Notes: generated by a model not told the origin, from the letters alone. Counted from the stretch's first letter, positions 21,060 through 32,752 are shown. The stretch: DNA of 64,000 nt from Paraconiothyrium sp. Pb-2020 (GCA_022419385.1 JAJUBI010000009.1:930001-994000); one strand, 5' to 3'. A program made the numbers and translations.

Positions 21060-23645
21060 ATGCCGTCCACGTCGAAGTCGCATAATAGCTCAACTGCAGA
21101 ACAAGCGCCTGATCTCAGCATCACTGCCGATGATGAGGTCCATCTTCATGCCGCCGGGTACAACGAGTCCTCCGAGCGCGAAGTCATAAACAGCATGGCG
21201 CGATTCCGATCCTCGCCCCTCGACTTCATACGTGAGGTCTCTCTACATGTCTCGGGTACAGGATGGCGCTCCTATGACGATGTCATTGGGCAGCCAATCT
21301 TCTACAACGGGTTTTCCGAAAACATGAAGTCTATGGTGCTCAAGAATCCCATGCTGGTCAAGAAAGTACGCGATCTTGCAGAACGAAGAGTGGAAGTTGA
21401 GGCCAAAGAAGGACTACTGGGCGAGGACGTTATGAATGGTCAAGATCGAGCCGGGAACAGCGACAAAAAGAGGAAGCGGCGGATACAAATTGAGGAGAGT
21501 CTCCTGGAGGTCTGCGAGACAATGACGGATAATATGATTTGCAAGATGGAATCCAAACGCTTCATTCGCGGCGCGTACTATCTCGCTACCCAACTCCTGA
21601 CCCGCGCATACCATCAGGGCGTACACGTTTCAAGTGAGGAAGTCCTCCGCCTCCGCGCTGTCGCCGCGAAAGCAGCAAAGTCCAAACAATCAATCATCTT
21701 CCTTCCTTGTCACCGTTCGCACGTCGATTATGTCTCCCTTCAGATCATATGCTACCGCCTTGGGCTGGCGCTTCCCACCGTTGTCGCGGGTGATAATCTG
21801 AACTTCCCTGTTGTTGGAGCGTTCCTCCAACATGCGGGTGCTATGTGGATTCGGAGGAGTTTCGGAGACGACCAGTTATACCAGACGCTCGTCCAGGCCT
21901 ACATAGACACGCTGCTACAAAATGGGTTCAACTTAGAGTGCTTTGTCGAGGGAGGGCGAAGTCGTACGGGCAAGTTGTTGCCGCCCAAGTTTGGCATCTT
22001 AAGTTACATGCTGGATAGCATCGCTAGCGGCAGGGTCGCGGATGCGATTATCTGTCCGGTCTCGACGCAGTACGACAAGGTTATTGAGGTTGAGTGAGTA
22101 TTCCGCACGGGGTTCGTTAGCTGTGTACGAGTACTAATCGCAAGTAGGTCGTATATCAGTGAGCTTCTAGGTCAGCCCAAACCGAAAGAGAATCTCAAAG
22201 ACTTCCTCTCATCATCGTCAATACTTTCCTTAAAGTTGGGTCGCGTTGACGTCCGCTTCCACGAGCCGTGGTCCCTGAGAGCGTTCATCGATGAGCAGCA
22301 GGGGCGTTTTACTAAGCTTCCACAGCAGCTCGAGGTCAAGGATCAGCGGATAAGGTTGCTACGTACGCTTGGTTTCAAGGTTTTGAGCGAAATCAACGAT
22401 GTCTCTGTCGTAATGCCGACTGCCCTTGTCGGTACTGTTCTACTGACTTTGAGAGGTCGAGGTGTAGGCAAGTCGGAGTTGATTAGAAGGGTGGAGTGGC
22501 TGAGCGAGCGTGTCAGATCCCAAGGAGGCAGAGTCGCTCATTTTGCTGGTCTACCGACGAACGTTGTGGTAGAGAGGGCTCTCGATGTCCTAGGTCCTGG
22601 ACTTGTAGGTCTGGTACCTGGGCTACCCGAAGACACATTCTACGCAGTGGATAGGTACGCAATTCCTCATCTCCTCGATTCTCTCAATCATCAACGAATC
22701 CTCTTACTGATGTTAAACCGCAGATTCCAGCTCTCATTCTACCGCAATATGACCATACACCTGTTCATCCTCCAATCTCTCGTCTCCGCCGCCCTCTATA
22801 CCTCCGTGAAACAAGGTGGCTCCCCGTCTCAACAGCGCATGTCCTTGACTGCTCTCCGCGACCAAGTATCCTTCCTCTCGCAACTATTCCGCGGCGAGTT
22901 CATCTTCCCGACCGAAGGCCTTGAGCACAATCTTTCCAAAACACTTGCCACACTCCAAACGGAGAACATCGTCAAAGTAACGCGAGATCCCAACAACAGC
23001 GCAATCGTAGAGCGGGTGGAGCTTAGCGATCAGGAAAGGGCGCAGGGCCGCGAGAACTTCGACTTCTATTGTTTCCTGATTTGGCCCTTCATCGAGGCGG
23101 CGTGGCTTGGTGCCATTAGTTTGCTCATGTTGACGCCGCCGGTTGGTACAGAAGCGAAGGATAGTTGGCTGCCGATGAAGAATGTACAGGACGTGGCGCA
23201 GGTCTTAGGGAAGACACTGTATCACCAGGGTGATCTTTCCTACTTTGAAGCCGTTAACAAAGAGACGTTGAAGAACACCTATCAAAGATTCGAGGAGGAT
23301 GGCATGATTCTCGTTGCCAAGTCTAAAGAGAAGAACACGCCTGCTACGGTACGGTTGGCGGACGAATGGCTTCCTTCGAGGGATGCGAAGGGATGCGTAA
23401 AGGCCGAGGGCCCGCTGTGGACTTTCGCGGAGAGGATCAGTCTTTCAAGAAGGGAGGGCAAGAATCGAAGAGATGGGGCAACTGTGCAGACAAGGGTGTT
23501 GAGTCTTGCTGATAGGGTTGGGGCTGAGTTGTGGGAGGCAGGCAACATGAGGGCGACGAGGGATAAGGAGGCAGAAAGTGCAGCTGCGAAGGCGAAGAAG
23601 AGGAGGGGGAAAACGAAGTTGGCTATTCCTGCGTCGAGGCTTTGA
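21060..23645 (+). CDS. Dihydroxyacetone-phosphate / glycerol-3-phosphate acyltransferase with a peroxisomal C-terminus, 820 aa
   Basis: Acylates glycerol-3-phosphate or DHAP at the entry to glycerolipid or ether-lipid synthesis. It belongs to the PlsB/GPAM/GNPAT acyltransferase family. The first ATG in frame is 21060. Catalytic blocks are HRSHVD (about 219-224, the HX4D motif), GDNLNFPVVG and FVEGGRSRTGK (about 295). Introns are 22094-22147 (54 nt) and, most likely, 22655-22723 (69 nt). The second is a multiple of three and has no stop, so it looks like coding sequence. Removing it joins AVDR to FQLSFYRNMTIHLF, which I regard as the conserved order. A basic C-terminal tail ends in AIPASRL. 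Ser-Arg-Leu is a PTS1-type tripeptide, which favours peroxisomal DHAP acyltransferase (GNPAT type) over the mitochondrial or ER types. Confidence 0.88.
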
Positions 23646-25396
23646 GTGATGATGCAGATGTCTGAATGTAACGATATTGTACCGCCTTATGTCTGTCATG
23701 CGATGATGCTATCGTAGCGCGATCGAGAAGAAGATAGTGTATTCTATGGCGATATGCTGTCAAAGGCAATTGCACCTCCGATCAATGAGGTGTTCTATGC
23801 ATTGAACACAGTAGATTTAGCTTTGCTTGGATCACGCAGGCGCGCGTCTTCCGCACCATCACGAAGCTTGTAAGCGAAGGTCGAGGACGGAAGGGGGAGA
23901 CGCAGTGAATGGAGGAATAATAATATTAATGTCGGTGCCGAAGGGCCTCATCGACCCACGATTTATATTCCGCGCGTGCATAATAATGACAGGCGAAGAC
24001 GTCCCTTCCTGTCTGTGCGTTGCGCCTTCCCGCTCGTTCTCGGCCGTCAGCCCAGTTCGATTGCCATCCATCGCACAACGCATTTGCTCCGTTCTATCCT
24101 TGCATGTATCCTCCGCGAACAAGAGCTCAAACGTCAATCAAGCTTTCAGGATACATCAGATCATACACGACACTTCCCCAAATAGAGACGCAACAACTGT
24201 CAACTCGGGTTCGTACAGTCCGAGGAGACCATCGCTCTCGATTCGCCGTGACATGAACCAGCCGTCCCCGGATGTACGAACATGCGCCCCCGGTCTGTTT
24301 GTTTGCCGAAACGCGGTATGAGGGAAGATAAACGCTCTAACGCTCTCGAATTGGCAGCCGCCGAGACTCGCACGATCTCGTTTCCCAAGAGGCCGAGAAG
24401 CTGAAGCGATGGAGCCGCTGAGTACTGGTCTAGGCGAAACGTGTTCCAGAGGCGCCTTGTGGGGTGCATGTACCTGAGGCGAATGCTTGATTTGCTTGCC
24501 GTGAAGACTTGTCAAATCTAGCGTTGACGTTGGCCCGAAGGAGGCGGGCGTTTCGCATGCCCATACACCTGACGAGCTTGAAACGCCACAGCGGTCGGCT
24601 TTCGTAAGCCAAAAACGACTCAATCAACTCTCCGATGGCTTGGGAGCGTCAAGACATGATATTCGGACTTCCAGTCCGCCGCATTCCAACGTGTATATGG
24701 ATTCGCATGTCAATCGCTCACATATCTGCAGCAACAATGGCTTCGTGGCGCGGCTCTGATGCTGAAACAGAGTTGCTAAGCTTTCAGCCCCTGTTTGCCT
24801 CCCGCACCAATCGACTCCACAATTCTTCGACACCAGCCCCATGGCATAAAGCAAAACGCGTATGAGGTGGGAATCCGTCACGGATGCCTCGTACTGTGTC
24901 ATCCAATCAGTCGCGTTCTCACTGGAGTACAGTACCCAACCTGGCAATCAGCTAACCAGGTTCTGGCCATCTGCCTGAGCATCTTACGAATGCTTAGCAT
25001 GATCAACTCCAGGATGGCTGAAGGCGCCGGCACACGGCGCCTCTGTTTGCAGGTGCTTGTCCACCCACCAGTCCCGACTTGGTATCCGGCTTCGCCTCCT
25101 CGCCTAACTCTTGATTGCACGTTCATGCGTCAGAATGTGTCTTAGAGTCCAGTTTCATCGGAAGTGCTCCTGGCGTTCTTTCCCTAGCCATCTTTGCAGC
25201 TTCATCTTCTTTCTTTAAATCAGAGCTTGCTGCTCATCGTTTCTTCTCCACCTTCAGGCCGAGCCTTTCCTTCTTAACGAGAGAGTAGCTGTTTACTCTT
25301 CTCTTCTCTTCTCTTCGTTTCTTTCTTCCCTTCATACCTATTCCACAGACCATTTACCTTCTTTTCGTCTTGGCTGCCGGTCAGCATTACTCCAAC
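23646..25396. other. Intergenic region upstream of the aspartic protease, 1.75 kb
   Basis: Overlapping ORFs on both strands at 23.8-25.1 kb show no domain. The last 200 bp are pyrimidine-rich and look like the protease core promoter. Confidence 0.5.
25288..25335 (+). promoter_or_regulatory. Pyrimidine tract in the aspartic protease promoter
   Basis: A nearly pure C/T run containing tandem TCTTC units lies 60-110 bp before the protease ATG. CT-rich blocks of this kind mark core promoters of strongly expressed filamentous-fungal genes. Its use here is inference. Confidence 0.45.
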
Positions 25397-26715
25397 ATGG
25401 CAACCCTCCGCATCATCTTCTTCGTCACTCTTTTGGCGGCCATCGTCTTGGCCGCTCCCGCGCCGGCTAAGATCAAGAAGAGGTCCTTCAAGGTTCCTCG
25501 ACACATCAATGCACCTGTCCACGCCCGTGGTCTCAACGGAGGAGCTGCCGTGAGGAAGGTGTTCAACAAATACAACCTCAAGGGAGGATTCATTGCGCAA
25601 GAAAAGACTGGAGCAATCACGACGGGCCTCAAGATCGATGCCAAGAATGGTTCGGCCAATGGAACTGGAACTGTTGCTGCCAACCCAGGAGAGAATGCTG
25701 CTCTTTTCCTCTCGCCTGTGGATATTGGTGGCCAGACTCTGAACCTGGACTTCGACTCCGGCTCCTCTGATCTGTACGTAACCTAAGTCCATGTTCGATC
25801 ATAAGCTAATAACCTCCAGCTGGGTTTTCAGCACCGATCTCCCTCAAAAAGCCACTACCGGTCACGGCGTTTATGACAAGTCTAAATCAGCTACCTTCAA
25901 GGCGGTTACCGGTGCCCAGTGGCAGATCTCCTACGGTGATGGCTCCGGCGCTGCTGGAACCGTCGGTACTGACGCCGTTACCATCGGTGGTGTCACTGTT
26001 CAAAACCAGGCTGTCGAGCTTGCCAACGCTGTCTCGCAATCCTTCGTCCAAGATACCAACACTGACGGTCTCGTGGGTCTCGCTTTCTCTAAGCTCAACA
26101 CCGTCAATGACGGTACCAAGAAGACTCCCCAGAAGACCTTCTTCGACAACGTTATGGGCGACCTTGACCTGCCCGTCTTTACTGCTGACCTCGACCCCGA
26201 TGGCACTGGTGTTTACGAGTTTGGAAAGATCGATGCGACCAAATTCCAAGGCGACATGGCCTGGATTCCCGTCAACGCAAGCTCCGGTTTGGCAATTCCC
26301 CTCGGCCAAGTTCGCTGTTGGTGACAAGGTCGCCACCAACCCGACTGCTTCTCAAGCCATTGCCGACACCGGTACCTCCCTTCTCCTCGTCGACCAGAAC
26401 GTCGCCGAGGCCTACTACTCTCAAGTTCAGGGTGCGCAGCTCAGCTCTCAAGTTGGTGGATTCATCTACCCCTGCGCCGCAACTCTTCCCGATATGTCTG
26501 TTGCCATCGGCGACACCTATATGGCGAAGATTCCTGGCAATCAGATCACCTTCGCTACTGTTGATGAGGCCAACACGACTTGCTTCGGTGGTGTTCAGGG
26601 CAACCAGGGTGCTGGCCTCCAAATCTACGGCGACACCATGTTCAAGGCGCAATTCGTCGCTTTCAACGGCGGCAACCAGTCGCTTGGTTTCGGCCAGAAG
26701 CCTCCGGTTGCTTAG
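25397..26715 (+). CDS. Secreted pepsin-type aspartic protease (A1) with a 2-nt frameshift
   Basis: Secreted endopeptidase of the aspergillopepsin type. ATG 25397 starts a signal peptide (MATLRIIFFVTLLAAIVLA) followed by a basic propeptide. A 46-nt intron (25774-25819) splits the first active-site motif and restores DFDSGSSDLWVFSTDLP. The usual residue after the catalytic Asp is Thr, here Ser. The flap region contains WQISYGDGSGA. The second catalytic Asp is in AIADTGTSLLL, and a Cys pair closes the C-lobe. Between about 26293 and 26300 the frame breaks. After VNASSG the family expects an aromatic pair (FW), but two bases are missing. The upstream frame stops at about 26324, while the rest continues intact in the next frame to 26715. 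This is either one recent lesion or a base-calling error. Otherwise the gene looks functional. Confidence 0.85.
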
Positions 26716-27296
26716 ACGGGTTGAATAGATACCCATGTGCGCGAACATATGCTTGTCATTTAGCGGCGTTGCATTACGTGTTCAGTGTTGATATGCTTGG
26801 CCTGAAGGGCAAAATGTTCTGTACATAATAATTTCTTACGTTTGAAGGCTGATGTGCTTGGAGATAGACAGCAGATGATACTGTGTACGTGGCATGGTCG
26901 ATATGACCAGGTTGAGCAGACCAAAAATAGATCTGTTGCAAGGCATTGTTGTTTTTCGGTGCGTGGTGTATGCACTCTGTGACGCGGCGGGGCGGACAGG
27001 TGTCGCATGAACCTGTCCTATGTGAAACGCGCTGCAACCCATTCGGACCTCACTCAAACCGATGACCTCAGTTCTATCGATAGATGTAGCTGAGTAACGA
27101 TGGATGCGTAGGCATCAATGCTTCTCGAAGCGTCGAATCGTAGAGGGAAGGTCAATGACGAATGCGGAATGCTTCCGTTCTTTCCCCGACGCGCTCTCAC
27201 GTGATCGGAACTCTGCAGGTGCGCTTTCCGTTCCGTTGCAAGCCCCGCGTCCTACCAGCGTATCGATGCCACTGTAACCGCAACAATCAAGCTGTG
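26716..27296. other. Intergenic region protease - Zip2-like gene
   Basis: 581 bp. A TCACGTGA palindrome at 27197-27204 lies about 95 bp before the chosen downstream start. An in-frame ATG at 27162 would extend the next gene by 45 residues with no family support that I can see. Confidence 0.45.
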
Positions 27297-30200
27297 ATGA
27301 CATTCGACCACCAGAATAAGAATCACATGATGGAGCTCGATCTTGAGCTGGACGTTATCGAAAACGAACCGACTGTGCTTGAGTATGCGCGGTTCCACGG
27401 CCTTTGCAGCGATTTCACCAAAGAGCTGGCAACTTGTTATAAGAGTTTCTCTCTCTCGGATGAGACCTTTGATCTGGATCTTCAGGATCCCAATGATGCC
27501 CCTTCACTCACAAATCCGGCAGACGAACTAACGAAGGAGCGTCTTACAGTTAGCAAGGAAGCTGCGATGCTCCTTAGATCTGTGCACTTTCTAGCACAAG
27601 AGCCACCCAATTTGCTGCTGGTACCGGACGGGAGAAGGCGGATCCTCGGCCTTAAACAGGAACTTCCGATTCTTCGAACTGACAACGAACTAGACTTGCT
27701 CGCGTTCGGTAGTACGGTGGAGCCGAGCTTTACTGACCTGAAGATACCCCTTGAAGCAATCGATGAAGAGAACGACGAAGGTCTAGAATGGCCATCGAGA
27801 TACGCTGCCTATCCCAAACAGTGTGATGAGCGGGCGAAGAACGAGAAATTGGGAGTGTTGAGAGAAACGCTGCTGTATCTTCAAGAAGCCATCAGAGACT
27901 CACATTCACCCGAAGACTCCGAAATAATCAAGAGCGAGGGCTTAGTCCATCGAAAGGTGAGTAACAAAAGCGCCGTGTGGCACATGCTAATGGTTATAGA
28001 ACACTACCATTCAGCCAGTCACACCACCTTTGCTCCCACTAACACCCCCCTTGAGCCCATACATACCTTCTTCACCTGGAAATCACGTAGAGCTCATCTC
28101 GGATGATTCAAACTCATTTGCTGCAGAAGCGAAAGCCCTTGAAGAGCAGATCATGGCGGCAGATGCTCTTGTGCAACACAACTCTGATGGAACCGATGAA
28201 ATGCTATTGGACATGCTCGATGTCGGCGAGTACGATCCGGAACTGGATCACATCAACTCGACTTCCACGAAACGGAAGGCATCAGAATTGAAGATCGAGG
28301 GGCCTCTCACACCACTCATGTTCTCTGAATCACCAGCGAAGAAGCTCAAGACAGTCGCCTTCGCCGAGATGCTTGTTGAATATTTTCCTGATCTGTCCTT
28401 GAGATACACAGACGAGAAAGGCCATGATCAGGTCTATGATGAAACCCATGGTGATGACTCTGAACTTCCTTCCAACTATGAGATTGGCAACGACATCCTT
28501 AGTCCAGAGGATGATTACGCTTTTTTCAAAGATGTTCTCGAACCTGCCGCGAAAGACGTCAACTGGAGAGTCGAGAACGAGAAACTCTCAGAAGCTGATA
28601 CAACCAAGCGAGTTCCCGTTCCGCGCGTTGACTTTCGATTGCCAGTTGCGCCTTGGGATGAATTCACTCGAAGGGATGTACACAATGCCTCCAAGACAGA
28701 GATTGATGCACAAGTTCGGTTCTTGTTGTGGGTGAAACGCAACCACATGCAAACGGCATCATCTTGGCATGGTATATCGGAGCTCGAACGAACGCTTCCA
28801 TTGGCGCCTTTCTCGCATGAGGCAGCAAAGATCTCACTTGAAGAGAAGCTTCATGGTGAAGACGCACTGACCAAGATGCTTGCCGACATAACCGTGGGTG
28901 AGATTTGGACAAGCTCTACTGACATATGGAAGAGGGATGGCCTCCGTATCCTTGAAGTTGAAGAAATAGACGAAGAGACGTTAGAACCCGCTGATCTAGG
29001 CGGGCGCAAGGATATGAGCTCTTTGATCAGGAAACGACAGCTTGAAATTCAAGAAGTTGCCAGCGATCGTGGAATTGCGCCTCGGATGAACCCATCAACC
29101 CCGAGCCTTGTCATCGAGAGCTTTGAACCCCGACGCGAAGTGATCGAAAGCCATCATTGGAGGGACGGATCTTCAATGGCGCATCGAAATGCTACCCCTG
29201 CAATCGTAAATCGGCTGAAGGATGTGAAGTTAGGCACTACCCGAACCGGGTCTGTTCAGACGCAAGAGCGAGATACGAGTCTTATGTTCGGGGGAAAGTT
29301 CTCTGCATCAAGCGCTCTAGACAACTTCATGGCCCTTCACGGAATGACCGCAAAGCCAAATGCAAGAGATAAGAACGGGCCATTGGCAAGGAGACCTCCA
29401 GAGCCTCCACTTCCATCGCCTATTCGTCCTGTGGACAAGGCGCGCAACCCACACAACGTGACAAAAGCAGGTGTCCAACCAGCCGAAGAAGTAGCACAAA
29501 GGCCAATCGACGTGCCATCACTGCCTGAGTCCATGCCACCTGCTTCCTTCGTCATTTCGTCTACCCTATTGCAGCGACGAGGCCTTTCAAGGCAAATCGA
29601 GAGCCTGTATCCAGACGCAGAGTTTGTCAGCCGGGACTTCGATTCACAATACGCAGTGAGCAAGGAAGCGGATCTTATCCTATCCCCTTCTACGGGTCTG
29701 ATAGTAACGACGCTGCAGCAATTGAAGCAGCAAGCTCTTCCAGGCCAGCCGGATCGCTCACCTGTCAAGGACCGAATGAGAGTACTCCAGCACATGTACG
29801 AACGACTTGTGGTCGTAGTCAGTGAAGGATTAAGCCGAGAGCGAGTAGATCAGGGCTCTGGGCAGTGTTCGGACCCCAGGGATCAAGAAGCTATGACCGA
29901 ATATGAGAGGACTGCTGCGCAATTAGGTGGCGATGTCTATATTCGATATGCTCCAGGGGGGGAGCAGGCCCTTGCACGGTCAATCGTGGGTGAAATGGCA
30001 CAGTTCGGTCTGCCACATGGGTCTAAAGACATTGGTGATATCAAACTTCTCCCAGACCAGACTACTGTGAGTAAATCTGCTTCTGTTTTCCTTTCAGACC
30101 CTAACATCTTCAGTGGGAGCTCTTCCTCCGTCGCGCAGGACTCAACGCCTTTGCCGCACAAGTCATTCTTGCCCTACTCAAGGATCTGGTTGATTGGCCG

Positions 30201-30395
30201 CAACTGTCCAAAGATACATGTGGCGTGACGCCCAACACGATACGCACTTGCGGATTACAGACCTTCCTACTCATGCCGGCCGAAAGCCGCGTGCAAAACT
30301 TCCAGACGATACTGGGCGGCAGCAGGATCTTGAAGAGGGTGAGCGCGCTGCTGGACGAGCCTTGGCTTAGTGCGGCGCATGGCTTCCGCATGTGA
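27297..30395 (+). CDS. XPF-like protein with HhH domain, candidate Zip2/SHOC1 meiotic factor, 1002 aa
   Basis: I recognise the architecture rather than a close relative. Exons are 27297-27956, 28000-30066 and 30114-30395, with introns of 43 and 47 nt that keep frame. A Pro-rich PLTPPLSP segment sits at the first join. The middle is acidic and probably disordered. From about residue 745 a compact alpha/beta region resembles a degenerate XPF nuclease fold: FVISSTLLQRRGLSRQIESL, then ADLILSPSTGLIVTTLQQLK, RLVVVVSEGL and VYIRYAPGGEQALARSIVG. The ERKXXXD catalytic signature is missing. After the second intron WELFLRRAGLNAFAAQVILA looks like a helix-hairpin-helix. An inactive XPF domain plus HhH is the layout of Zip2/SHOC1, which stabilises crossover intermediates with Spo16. 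The assignment is inference. Another XPF-derived scaffold is possible. Confidence 0.6.
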
Positions 30396-30513
30396 CGGGA
30401 GTGCAAGGATAAGAACAAGGGAGGAACGCGGCGACTTATCGCTCCATCTGTGTGTGCCAGGGTGATGATCTTTTGCGCATGTTGGTGGCATGTGGTGGCA
30501 CATTAATGATCAA

Positions 30514-30659
30514 TTAAAGGGCCAATACTTCTCATGGCTGCATACTTTTCATGGCTGCATACTTTTCATGGCTGCATACTTTTCATGGCTGCATACTTTT
30601 CATGGCTGCATACTTTTCATGGCTGCATACTTTTCATGGCTGCATACTCGGCCTTTTAA
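30514..30659. repeat. Minisatellite: seven 17-bp units flanked by an imperfect inverted repeat
   Basis: The unit CATGGCTGCATACTTTT starts at 30533, 30550, 30567, 30584, 30601 and 30618 (six identical copies). A seventh at 30635 loses its T-run. Just outside, TTAAAGGGCC (30514-30523) and GGCCTTTTAA (30650-30659) are inverted repeats with nine of ten positions matching. The block lies between the convergent 3' ends of the Zip2-like gene and the AA9 gene. The perfect identity of the copies points to recent amplification by slippage or unequal exchange. Confidence 0.93.
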
Positions 30660-30665
30660 CTAGGT

Positions 30666-31600
30666 TCACCCCATCCAGACGGATGGACCAGGAGGGACAT
30701 AGTTCAAAAGCCCACTCTCAGGCCAGTCATAGATCTTACCCTCAACTAAGATACCTGTTGGCATACATTAGCCCTTGCATCAATTGGGTTTCCTCTATTC
30801 GCTTACCCGGATCCTTCAGATCATATGCGCCAGGAAACTTCGCCATCGGCCCTGGCGTTCCCCTCCTGGCCCTCTAACCCTCACCTGCGCACATGCAATG
30901 TAGAATTGCGTCGTGTTGTATACAGGCCGCACATACAGATGTTCTACCTTAAGAGATAGTCCCCTGGTGGCGTGGTGGAAGGAATCGTGAAGTTCATGCC
31001 CGTCTGGTCGCGCGTGAGCCAGTAGGTGTCATTCTTCGCACCCAGGTACCCGATCTTGAACCATAGGCCTGAGCCGTCGTAGTGATCCAAGTTCTCCGCT
31101 GTAGACCTGCTCAGGTAGGCTTGGCCGGGCCCGTTGTGGTAGATCACGTATGGCTGGAGGGGTTCATCGGCGCTGCGACCTACGACGAAGCCTACTTGCT
31201 CGCCAGCGTCGACGACGGCGGTCTTTGAGCCCGGGCCGGTGGTTGTGGCGCCCCGACCGCAACGCAGATCGGGTGAGGAGAGGTCATAGTAGGGCATGTA
31301 TTGGTCCCAGAGACCTGAGTCGGCGGCTTGGCCTTCGGTTATGTTGCTGGTGTAGAGTTAGGGGTGGGAGTGCGGGGAGTAGTGGTGGGCGTACCGGACA
31401 TATTCCCATTGCTCGGATATGGTGTTGTTGAACATGAAGCGACTAAAAACATCTGTGTACCTGTTGATCAACAGAAAGGCCAGTATAATCGAGCTAAATA
31501 AAAGCTTCCGAGCAGGATGGTATGATTACGTACAGTGTGCCTGTGTAAGTTGATGCAGAGAGTATATACTCAGCACGATGAGCAAGTGATCGATCCGCAT
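30666..31600 (-). pseudogene. AA9 lytic polysaccharide monooxygenase (GH61 family) with two 1-nt deletions
   Basis: Copper enzyme that oxidatively cleaves cellulose, secreted. The start ATG at 31600 gives signal peptide MRIDHLLIVLSIYSLHQLTQA. The mature protein then begins with His, the N-terminal copper ligand of the His-brace. Introns are 31533-31453, 31394-31347 and 30806-30755. The first join gives HYVFSRFMFNNTISEQWEY, a canonical AA9 start. Also visible are SSPDLRCGR, the second copper His region YVIYHNGPGQAYLS, FTIPSTTPPGDYLLR and VRPVYNTTQFYIACAQ. The last exon encodes ILVEGKIYDWPESG and ends VPPGPSVWMG. One base is missing near 30946-30950 (after YLLR, creating a stop) and one in a G-run near 30859-30866. 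All other family features are preserved, so this is a very young pseudogene or a base-calling problem. Confidence 0.85.
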
Positions 31601-32752
31601 AGCTGAAAAGCTGCCAAGAAAGTAAGAACGGAGAAAATCTGGGCGAAGGAATAATTCAGTCTGATGGACGTTTTGCAGAGCACTGAGCTTGCGGGGCGGA
31701 GAGCATGTTGTGGGATCATTTTAGCCGGGATCGAATTTGGGCATATTGCAAGCGTGTCTTTTCAGCGTGACTGCCAATTCGTAAAGGGCACACATATGAA
31801 TGCCATTTGAGCGCTCTGTCGTTGAGTTCGAGGCGAGCATTATATTGCTCACAGAAATCCAGCCTGTTGAAAACTTTACACGTTCAATAACTTTTGTCAA
31901 ACTCAATCGATGGTACCCGTGCGTTAGGTCAACAGAAGCTGGGAATAACATACCCGCATGCACAAGTTCAGATGATGAAGATCTCTCGCGACTCATCGTA
32001 ACAGGCGAAGAATTGCTCTATATCCTAGATGACTAGCGGGCTATGATATGCTATGGATGCGCTGCAAGCTCGTCGACAAATCTATACTGACCTCCATGAA
32101 CCTTTTTGGTCTGATTCTCCACACTCCCACGATAGTACAGTAAGAAGCAAGCCCTGTTATTATCTACGACATGTGCGGCAGTGCAGATTGAGGCTGGTTC
32201 AGGCCAACTGAAGAGCAAGATGATCAGGCCAATAGCAACTTCGAAAAGGGCTCACAGCGAAAATTCGACGGCGTCCAATAGAAAATTGACCACGTAGAAC
32301 AAATGTCCCAGATTACTGCAGCTGACTTTGGGCCCTGAAGCCCTGGAGCTGGAGCTTGCTTTGGCACGTGACTGGTATTCGGCTTTGTCTCGTATCTACA
32401 AAACGTCAGGCACAGAGTACAACACACTAGATAGTATATCGCGGATCTCTTATGTCGTGCGAGTCCGTGGTCGCGCCGACAAGCGCGAATTGGTTAAAGG
32501 TTACGAGTAGTAAGACCTACCCCACGTGTGTGCCCACCAACCGGCGTAGTCGGCGTAGTCACGCCACAGACCTTCAGCTTAGCAACATCAGCTTTCAATC
32601 CACCAACACAACTTCTTCCGGGGGCGCAGTTCCAGTCCAAGTGGCACAGTAGCGGGGCAGCATCCATAAAAGAAGATCGGGACAACGGGAGAAGCTCTAC
32701 TGTAGTTTGAACACCAGCTTGTCCCACTTCTGGCTGCGGATACTGCTTTCCG
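31601..32752. other. Divergent intergenic region AA9 / TPR gene
   Basis: 1.15 kb, fairly AT-rich, with no credible gene. It should contain both promoters. A CACGTG core occurs near 32365. Confidence 0.5.

Noticed and set aside
23827..24623. Overlapping ORFs of 164 (+) and 155 (-) codons
   Set aside because: They overlap each other, have no motif and lie in the long gap upstream of the protease.
30551..30877. Plus-strand ORF through the 17-bp repeats
   Set aside because: It is created by the repeat unit and then reads antisense to the last AA9 exons.
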